Shown here: in pieces, positions 55,469 through 64,000 of the stretch
Position numbering within the stretch: position 1 is the stretch's first letter
Layout: every line of letters starts with the position of its first letter
Source of the DNA: Pleodorina starrii
Lineage: Eukaryota > Chlorophyta > Chlorophyceae > Chlamydomonadales > Volvocaceae
Length of the DNA: 64,000 nt
Assembly (NCBI GenBank): GCA_030267565.1
Contig: BRXU01000018.1
Span: forward strand, 2,108,001-2,172,000
Direction of reading: 5' to 3'
Notes under the pieces: model-generated
Seen by the model: only the letters and a program-made list of their open reading frames with translations
Database searches by the model: none
Told to the model about the DNA's origin: nothing
Translations under genes and position numbers: made by a program

Positions 55469-58400
55469 ACTGCCCGCGCGGGCGGGGAAAGCACAGCCCT
55501 TAACAATGTGGGACGTTACACGCCACGACCGGTAGCGGACTATCGGTGCACAGGATCACATGCACGTGTGTTCATTTTGCGGCATGTAAGGCAAATGGCG
55601 CGGTGCGCATTTCAAAGCCACGCACGCGGCCGGGCGCTCCTACAACCTCATGCCACGGGCGCCAAGCGACCAAGCGCCCCAGCCCCCAAGCAAAACAGCC
55701 CTCCGGACGTCCTTCGCTCCGGAACCGGGCCCGCCCACGCCCCGCCGCCCTCCTCCCAGGTATCCTAAATTCCCAATGCCAAAGAAAGCATGAGCAATGC
55801 TCCATCTATAAGATCAATTAATGCACGAATCAATAATGCAAAGAAGCTGGTCACGGTCCATCCAGAACGAAGGGCCCAAAACTCACTCCGAAAAGCACAG
55901 GTTACTGGAACGAGTCCAAGGGGTCCGGTACTTTGAAACGCAGCTAACGAGTCATTGTCCGCAATCTTTGATGTCTGCATCGCACCTACCCTCGTTCGGG
56001 TGATGAGGCAGGTCATCACTGCCAAGCCTGCTGCATGGCCCCGCCGCTGATGACTGTGCCTCAGCCACACGTGATAGCAGCTGCACACACACACACACGC
56101 ACACACACACACGTGCGCGGCCGCAATCTAACCTAGGCAAGGGCCGAGCCCCCATCGCTCTCGCCAACTCTCTGCTTACTTCACGTACGGTCTCTAGCTA
56201 CCGCTCCTTGTCGCTGCAGGGCCGCCTCGGCCCTGTACCCGCGGCGCCACAGGAAAGCAAACGAACCCAAATTCATCACAGTCATCAGTGTACGTTCATT
56301 CACGCGGATCTACAGACACCTACACACCTGCGCGCGCGTCCGCACCTACACACCTGCGTCCACAACTAATAACGCTCTCTCAGCAGCTCGCACGCCCACC
56401 TAACTCGGCTGGACACATGTCGTCTGCGTTAGTTGCAGCGCCGATATTTATATTAACCGCCCAAGGCTTCACCGGCTGACACATACACCGAGGGCTAGGG
56501 AACAAAGCAAGGGAAACATGACAATCAAGCAAGCCCTGTCACGCTAAGCGATCGAGCCACCACGTGCACCAGCTCGCTCCCGCTGCTTCCGCCGCCCATG
56601 TTAACCCCCAGCGACGGGTTTCAGGCGTCACGGCTGACGGCCTTGGCGCGGGATGCCGCCGTCGATTGCATAAATCGCGGGCGCAGTTGCTCCGGAACGG
56701 AGACACCGCCGCCAGCAGTGCGCCGCCTCTGGAGCTGCTGCTGCTGTTGCTTCTCCTGCTGCCGCTCGCAGCAGCCAAACTGGGCGCAGTGCAGCAGGCA
56801 CGTGGCCGCCGCGGGTCCCGCCACCGGAATGATAGTAGTGCGCTCGAGCTGGGAGGTGGTTGGCGAGGGGCCCATCGCTTGCTGCTGGAGGGCGCCGGAC
56901 TCGTACAACCCATTGTCGTACAGCATCACACATAGGACACCGCGGCGCGCGAAAGGCCTGCTGGCCGGGGAGTCGCTGGAGACCGCCTGGCTCATGCACA
57001 CGTCGTCGGCATCGCCTTCGACGGAGGGCTGGAAAGCGCCGTTGTCGTGTGCGTCCATGGACCGCATGGCGTCGTGGATGAACGCCGCGTGAAGGCTGCC
57101 GCAGCGGTCGGCGCCGCTCCGCTGGTTGTCGTCGCCGTCGCTCTCCTCGTAAGCCGAGTTGTTGTGGATAAACGCGCCACCGGCGTGCGCCGCCAGCCGA
57201 CACGACGGCAGGGCGTCCCAGCAGCTGTCAGCTGCGTCGACGTCCCGCCTTCCCGAATCTGAGTGCGCTCGTGAAGCTTGTTTCCATGCACCTGCAAATA
57301 TGGAAACGGTGGCGGGTGGGGGCCGCAGCAAGCAGGAGGGTCAAGCTTAGTCGCCTGCCACTGAATGAAGCGTCGTACAGCGGGTCGTCCGGAGCATAAC
57401 CGGATGGAGCCGCTGCGCTCCCAACCCTCAAGAGAAAGTCGTGTGGGGGTTCAGGGGCCACTGGACTTGTGGCCAAATATAAGCGTGTCGCGTAGCGTCC
57501 CCGCCACATCCCTGCCTATCCTACACACAAAGACCGGTCCCCCAAACTTCCCACGCCTCCCGCCCCGCCTTGCCCGTTCCCATCAGTCCCTGTTGCACCA
57601 CGGTCGCCGCGAAGTTCGTGCAGCTATCTACAGACGCTGCCACCCCGCGCACCTGCAAGCCGCACGTGTCTGCGCTCCCCACACGTCCTGCTGCGTGCGC
57701 CTGGCAGGCCGAACTGATTGCCTTGAAGCCGTCTGAAGCGTGGCTCAGCCTGTGAAAGCACACGTGCGCGCGAGGGGACGGAACAGCAGGGGAAGAGAGG
57801 TAAGGATACGCCACACAGCCGGCAGAGATCGCAACAAAGGTGCGCAAATCAACGCAGTCCGGGGTAGGTGATGCACGTGTGTGGGAGCGCGCGGGCGCAC
57901 TGGAGCTCAGACATGACACGTAGGATCGATGTCCGCTCTATGCCGCGCCCTAGCCAAATGCGCAGAATGCGCGACCGCCGGACACACACACATAACACAA
58001 CACCCAACATGATCGATTACCATGGAACGAAGTGGGCCCCGACGAATAAACCCTTAGCTCCCAGCAGCAAGGTGCGTGTGGAAACCATGCCTGCTGCCCG
58101 ATGGAATGCGCTTCGTGCCTTGCCACCAAAGGGAGTCACCAAACCGCACCCGTCTTTGCGTGCCGTCCCAGCAAGTAACTTACCCCTGCTGCCCGGCGCC
58201 GTTGCGGTTCCGCGACCACACGGCTCCGTGAACGAGCCTCGATGTCAGCGGGCCCTTGTCGAGAGCGGCCTCGCTCAAAGACCTGCAGCAGCACGGGGAC
58301 AATAGTAATTAGTAATTAGGTATTGAAGATCACAGGACTTGCAGTAAAACTGCTTTCCAAGTCACAAGTAAGGTCGATTGCCAGGAGCGCGCAGCCGACG

Positions 58401-59553
58401 ACTGTTCGCGTGCGCGGCTCCAAAAGCCTAGTCGACACCTTGCCGCTACTCACTTGAAACGAATGGACTCTCCCGCCACAACTGACTGCGTAGCGAAGGC
58501 GGCGGCCATTCTGAAGTTTGTCCCGAAGGGCAAAGTGTGAAACGTTGTGAGCTTTGATTGTCAAGTAAAAGTAAAGCTGTGTGCCAATTTGAAGTGTCGT
58601 CAGCAAATTGTGACCTGTTTGGCGTGGGCCAGGGCATCATTAAAACGAGCTGCCTGCGAAAGTACGAATTGGACTTCCGTACGTCTGACAAGTCCCGGTC
58701 ACGAGTGCGGCCAAAACCATTTGTGACGTTCCAGTGGACTTCATCAATAAAAACCGATTGAAAATGAAGGCTTTGGAGGCATGGAAGGCAGCGGCAATAA
58801 ATGGACTGTTTAGATGCCTTCTCGCGCACATACAGAGAGCTGCGAACCTAAAACCGTCATTTGCATCAACTGATTTGTAGCCATTCTAGTTTCCAGCATT
58901 CCTTGGTGACGAGTCTAGCTGTCCGGGCCGAACGAACCAACCGCCAACGGCTGGCTGGCAAAGGGGGCCGCAGCTCGACAGGGCTGCGCTTTAACGACAC
59001 GCACTCGGTCCGTCGCACCAGGACACAATACCGGGAACAGCGCGTGACATATTGCGATGGTGTTCACACACATTCCGGGTTTTGTTTCTAGGTCCTCGCT
59101 TGGCAACACGTACAGAAAAGCTCGATTGTATGTGGGACGAAGACCCCCCCGGGAAGCGCTAGTCGGTTGAGTCTCGGGGCGATTGTTTATCTCCAGCTCC
59201 TAAGCCAGACATAGAGTAAAGACCTAGCTCCGAGCGAAGACCCCCCGGAAGCGCTCATCAAGGTCGGCGAACACGGGTCCTATCGATCGTGGGCAGCTGC
59301 AATGCTGTCCCGTGTGTGCACACAAACACATGCCGTACACGCGCGCAGCCGCTCCTCAGCCTCCCGTTCTGGCTGCGTGGTAACTATCATTGAGTACGTA
59401 CGTATGTGCTCGCTAACAATCCTACAGCGCGCTTGTTTGGCAACCTCGGTTTCCATCACATACGTGTGCTGCAGCCATTACCGTACGTACGTCTTCCCGT
59501 GCAAGCTCCGTTGACGTACACGGTGCTGCGCTGCTGCCTGATGCCATGCCGAC
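55469..59553. repeat. Tandem array unit, copy 1 (4,085 bp)
   Basis: Starts at ACTGCCCGCGCGGGCGGGG; the same block recurs at 59554 and 63624 in the same orientation. Slightly longer than copy 2 because of small indels in its first ~1.2 kb, including a CA microsatellite at 56080-56112. Carries one complete copy of the minus-strand gene 58509-56621. Confidence 0.93.
56621..58509 (-). CDS. Array gene, copy 1: unidentified multi-exon protein
   Basis: Well-supported exons: 58509-58454 (ATG, MAAAFATQSVVAGESIRF, GTGAGT donor), 58282-58184 (branch-like TAATTACTAATTAC before it), 58118-58021 (HEAHSIGQQAWFPHAPCCWE), and at the 3' end 57511-57362 and 57291-56621. Between them a segment from 57749 (LSHASDGFKAISSACQAHAA) is coding-like, but its 3' junction and a possible small exon near 57930 could not be fixed. 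The last exon (223 codons) contains WKQASRAHSDSG, a Cys- and Asp-rich part (GGAFIHNNSAYEESDGDDNQ; LHAAFIHDAMRSMDAHD), GVLCVMLYDNGLYESGALQQ and a polyGln stretch. Two F-I-H-[ND] repeats (AFIHNN, AFIHDA) are visible. No family was recognised, and there is no signal peptide or clear membrane segment. The composition is balanced and acidic, unlike the shadow frames, and the protein is conserved between copies. Confidence 0.6.
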
Positions 59554-62500
59554 ACTGCCCGCGCAGGCGGGGAAAGCACAGCCCTTCACATTGTGGGACG
59601 TTACACGCCACGACCGGTACCGGACCATCGGTGCACAGGATCACATGCACGTGTGTTCGTTTGGCGGCATGTAAGGCAAATGGCGCGGTGCGCATTTCAA
59701 AGCCACGCACGCGGCCGGGCGCTCCTACAACCTCATGCCATGGGCGCCAAGCGACCAAGCGCCCCAGCCCCCAAGCAAAACAGCCCTCCGGACGTCCTTG
59801 GCTCCGGAACCGGGCCCGCCCACGCCGCGCCGCCCTGCCCCCAGGTATCCTAAATTCCCAATGCCGAAGAAAGCATGAGCAATGCGGTATCGCCGAATCA
59901 ATAATCTATAAGATCAATTAATGCACGAATCAATGCAAAGAAGCTGGGCACGGTCCATCCAGAACGAAGGGCCCAAAACTCACTCCGAAAAGCACAGGTT
60001 AGTGGAGCGAGTCCAAGGGGTCCGGTACTTTGAAACGCAGCTAACGAGTCATTGTCCGCAATCTTTGATGTCTGCATCGCACCTACCCTCGTACGTTCGG
60101 GTGATGAGGCAGGTCACTGCCAAGCCTACTGCATGCCCCCGCCGCTGAATGTACCTCAGCCACATGTGTTAGCAGCTGCACACGTGAGTGCGCGGTCGCA
60201 ATCTAACCTAGGCACGCACGCAAGGGCCGAGCCCCCATCGCTCTCGCCAACTCTCTGCTTACTTCACGTACGGTCTCTAGCTACCGCTCCTTGTCGCTGC
60301 AGGGCCGCCTCGGCCCTGTACCCGCGGCGCCACAGGAAAGCAAACGAACCCAATTTCATCACAGTCATCAGTGTACGTTCATTCACGCGCACCTACAGGC
60401 ACCTACACACCTGCGCGCGCGTCCGCACCTGCATACACACCTGCGTCCACAACTAATAACGCTCTCTCAGCAGCTCGCACGCCCACCTAACTCGGCTGGA
60501 CACATGTCGTCTGCGTTAGTTGCAGCGCCGATATTTATATTAACCGCCCAAGGCTTCCCCGGCTGACACATACACCGAGGGCTATGGAACAAAGCAAGGG
60601 AAACATAACAAGCAAGCCCTGTCACGCTAAGCGAGCCACCACTTGCACCAGCTCGCTCCCGCCGCCCATGTTAACCCCCAGCGACGGGTTTCAGGCGTCA
60701 CGGCTGACGGCCTTGGCGCGGGATGCCGCCGTCGATCGCATAAATCGCGGGCGCAGTTGCTCCGGAACGGAGACACCGCCGCCAGCAGTGCGCCGCCTCT
60801 GGAGCTGCTGCTGCTGTTGCTTCTCCTGCTGCCGCTCGCAGCAGCCAAACTGGGCGCAGTGCAGCAGGCACGTGGCCGCCGCGGGTCCCGCCACCGAAAT
60901 GATAGTCGTGCGCTCGAGCTGGGAGGTGGTTGGCGAGGGGCCCATCGCTTGCTGCTGGAGGGCGCCGGACTCGTACAACCCATTGTCGTACAGCATCACA
61001 CATAGGACACCGCGGCGCGCGAAAGGCCTGCTGGTCGGGGAGTCGCTGGAGACCGCCTGGCTCATGCACACGTCGTCGGCATCGCCTTCGACGGAGGGCT
61101 GGAAAGCGCCGTTGTCGTGTGCGTCCATGGACCGCATGGCGTCGTGGATGAACGCCGCGTGAAGGCTGCCGCAGCGGTCGGCGCCGCTCGGCTGGTTGTC
61201 GTCGCCGTCGCTCTCCTCGTAAGCCGCGTTGTTGTGGATAAACGCGCCACCGGCGTGCGCCGCCAGCCGACACGACGGCAGGGCGTCCCAGCAGCTGTCA
61301 GCTGCGTCGACGTCCCCTCTTCCCGAATCTGAGTGCGCTCGTGAAGCTTGTTTCCATGCACCTGCAAATATGGAAACGGTGGCGGGTGGGGGCCGCAGCA
61401 AGCAGGAGGGTCAAGCTTAGTCGCCTGCCACTGAATGAAGCGTCGTACAGCGGGTCGTCCGGAGCATAACCGGATGGAGCCGCTGCGCTCCCAACCCTCA
61501 AGAGAAAGTCGTGTGGGGGTTCAGGGGGCACTGGACTTGCGGCCAAATATAAGCGTGTCGCGTAGCGTCCCCGCCACATCCCTGCCTATCCTACACACAA
61601 AGACCGGTCCCCCAAACTTCCCACGCCTCCCGCCCCGCCTTGCCCGTTCCCATCAGTCCCTGTTGCACCACGGTCGCCGCGAAGTTCGTGCAGCTATCTA
61701 CAGACGCTGCCACCCCGCGCACCTGCAAGCCGCACGTGTCTGCGCTCCCCACACGTCCTGCTGCGTGCGCCTGGCAGGCCGAACTGATTGCCTTGAAGCC
61801 GTCTGAAGCGTGGCTCAGCCTGTGAAAGCACACGTGCGCGCGAGGGGACGGAACAGCAGGGGAAGAGAGGTAAGGATACGCCACACAGCCGGCAGAGATC
61901 GCAACAAAGGTGCGCAAATCAACGCAGTCCGGGGTAGGTGATGCACGTGTGTGGGAGCGCGCGGGCGCACTGGAGCTCAGACATGACACGTAGGATCGAT
62001 GTCCGCTCTATGCCGCGCCCTAGCCAAATGCGCAGAATGCGCGACCGCCGGACACACACACATAACACAACACCCAACATGATCGATTACCATGGAACGA
62101 AGTGGGCCCCGACGAATAAACCCTTAGCTCCCAGCAGCAAGGTGCGTGTGGAAACCATGCCTGCTGCCCGATGGAATGCGCTTCGTGCCTTGCCACCAAA
62201 GGGAGTCACCAAACCGCACCCGTCTTTGCGTGCCGTCCCAGCAAGTAACTTACCCCTGCTGCCCGGCGCCGTTGCGGTTCCGCGACCACACGGCTCCGTG
62301 AACGAGCCTCGATGTCAGCGGGCCCTTGTCGAGAGCGGCCTCGCTCAAAGACCTGCAGCAGCACGGGGACAATAGTAATTAGTAATTAGGTATTGAAGAT
62401 CACAGGACTTGCAGTAAAACTGCTTTCCAAGTCACAAGTAAGGTCGATTGCCAGGAGCGCGCAGCCGACGACTGTTCGCGTGCGCGGCTCCAAAAGCCTA

Positions 62501-63623
62501 GTCGACACCTTGCCGCTACTCACTTGAAACGAATGGACTCTCCCGCCACAACTGACTGCGTAGCGAAGGCGGCGGCCATTCTGAAGTTTGTCCCGAAGGG
62601 CAAAGTGTGAAACGTTGTGAGCTTTGATTGTCAAGTAAAAGTAAAGCTGTGTGCCAATTTGAAGTGTCGTCAGCAAATTGTGACCTGTTTGGCGTGGGCC
62701 AGGGCATCATTAAAACGAGCTGCCTGCGAAAGTACGAATTGGACTTCCGTACGTCTGACAAGTCCCGGTCACGAGTGCGGCCAAAACCATTTGTGACGTT
62801 CCAGTGGACTTCATCAATAAAAACCGATTGAAAATGAAGGCTTTGGAGGCATGGAAGGCAGCGGCAATAAATGGACTGTTTAGATGCCTTCTCGCGCACA
62901 TACAGAGAGCTGCGAACCTAAAACCGTCATTTGCATCAACTGATTTGTAGCCATTCTAGTTTCCAGCATTCCTTGGTGACGAGTCTAGCTGTCCGGGCCG
63001 AACGAACCAACCGCCAACGGCTGGCTGGCAAAGGGGGCCGCAGCTCGACAGGGCTGCGCTTTAACGACACGCACTCGGTCCGTCGCACCAGGACACAATA
63101 CCGGGAACAGCGCGTGACATATTGCGATGGTGTTCACACACATTCCGGGTTTTGTTTCTAGGTCCTCGCTTGGCAACACGTACAGAAAAGCTCGATTGTA
63201 TGTGGGACGAAGACCCCCCCGGGAAGCGCTAGTCGGTTGAGTCTCGGGGCGATTGTTTATCTCCAGCTCCTAAGCCAGACATAGAGTAAAGACCTAGCTC
63301 CGAGCGAAGACCCCCCGGAAGCGCTCATCAAGGTCGGCGAACACGGGCCCTATCGATCGTGGGCAGCTGCAATGCTGTCCCGTGTGTGCACACAAACACA
63401 TGCCGTACACGCGCGCAGCCGCTCCTCAGCCTCCCGTTCTGGCTGCGTGGTAACTATCATTGAGTACGTACGTATGTGCTCGCTAACAATCCTACAGCGC
63501 GCTTGTTTGGCAACCTCGGTTTCCATCACATACGTGTGCTGCAGCCATTACCGTACGTACGTCTTCCCGTGCAAGCTCCGTTGACGTACACGGTGCTGCG
63601 CTGCTGCCTGATGCCATGCCGAC
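59554..63623. repeat. Tandem array unit, copy 2 (4,070 bp)
   Basis: Second full unit, head to tail with copy 1. The half corresponding to 57480-59550 is almost identical to copy 1 (I noted only one substitution, at 59278 against 63348); the other half has substitutions and indels. Carries the second gene copy 62579-60691. Confidence 0.95.
60691..62579 (-). CDS. Array gene, copy 2: unidentified multi-exon protein
   Basis: Same exon layout as copy 1 shifted by 4,070 bases: 62579-62524, 62352-62254, 62188-62091, ..., 61581-61432, 61361-60691. The first three exons are identical to copy 1. The last exon differs from copy 1 at six residues read by eye (R to G, S to A, R to P, A to T, P to S, Q to R) and at about two synonymous sites, with no stop or frameshift in either copy. 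Both copies therefore look intact. Each copy has its own upstream region, identical between the two, so both could be expressed. Confidence 0.6.
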
Positions 63624-64000
63624 ACTGCCCGCGCAGGCGGGGAAAGCACAGCCCTTCACATTGTGGGACGTTACACGCCACGACCGGTACCGGACCATCG
63701 GTGCACAGGATCACATGCACGTGTGTTCGTTTGGCGGCATGTAAGGCAAATGGCGCGGTGCGCATTTCAAAGCCACGCACGCGGCCGGGCGCTCCTACAA
63801 CCTCATGCCATGGGCGCCAAGCGACCAAGCGCCCCAGCCCCCAAGCAAAACAGCCCTCCGGACGTCCTTCGCTCCGGAACCGGGCCCGCCCACGCCGCGC
63901 CGCCCTGCTCCCAGGTATCCTAAATTCCCAATGCCGAAGAAAGCATGAGCAATGCGGTATCGCCGAATCAATAATCTATAAGATCAATTAATGCACGAAT
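63624..64000. repeat. Tandem array unit, copy 3 (partial, cut by window end)
   Basis: First 377 bases of a third unit, nearly identical to copy 2 but matching copy 1 at 63870 (C, as at 55715) where copy 2 has G (59800). The array therefore continues beyond the window. Confidence 0.92.

Noticed and set aside
56621..57331. Overlapping frames (191, 101 and 93 codons) in the array gene's last exons
   Set aside because: Same DNA read in other frames; only the 236-codon frame has balanced acidic composition and fits the acceptor at 57292.

Overview
The window is nuclear DNA of a GC-rich green alga, most likely a chlamydomonadalean (volvocine-type) chlorophyte. Reasons: spliceosomal introns with GT..AG ends in nearly every gene; genes on both strands; TGTAA poly(A) signals downstream of several stops; Ala/Gln/Gly-rich homopolymer stretches in proteins; and plant-lineage genes (plastid DUF1995 protein, starch-synthase-type CBM, CNX1G). 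The species cannot be named. Gene models were assembled by hand from GT/AG sites; every complete model quoted with an aa length closes in frame across all its junctions.

Layout. 289-4760 (-): 5' part of a probable starch synthase III-like gene that runs off the left edge. 5207-10210 (+): Gln/Ala-rich BACK-domain protein. 12146-16221 (-): ZIP-family metal transporter with a long C-terminal extension. 17483-19887 (-): an unidentified small membrane-protein gene, uncertain model. 20007-23236 (+): DUF1995 plastid protein. 25354-26810 (-): SPOC-like protein. 28173-31981 (-): GNAT N-acetyltransferase, NAA60-like. 32924-33631 (-): ESCRT-III subunit VPS32/SNF7. 34351-37484 (+): molybdopterin adenylyltransferase. 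38115-39692 (+): Tim17/22-like multi-pass membrane protein. 40385-41686 (+): cytosolic ribosomal protein L23a (uL23). 42396-51015 (-): ten-exon prolyl 4-hydroxylase-type 2OG-Fe(II) dioxygenase with a ~580-residue N-terminal extension and a ~500-bp GGGGC minisatellite in one intron. 51830-54872 (+): rhodanese-fold protein without the catalytic Cys.

55469-64000 is a head-to-tail array of a ~4.07-kb unit: two full copies and the start of a third, each full copy carrying the same minus-strand multi-exon gene of unknown function. Copies 1 and 2 are almost identical over half the unit and diverge in the other half, and single sites are shared between copies 1 and 3 but not 2, which looks like gene conversion or unequal exchange. 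This array is the strongest lead for something undescribed.

The genes are ordinary eukaryotic neighbours with no operon logic. Three head-to-head pairs (SNF7/CNX1G, P4H/rhodanese, unknown/DUF1995) probably share bidirectional promoters. Microsatellites and minisatellites are abundant in introns. No CRISPR, phage, plasmid, rRNA or convincing tRNA gene was found.
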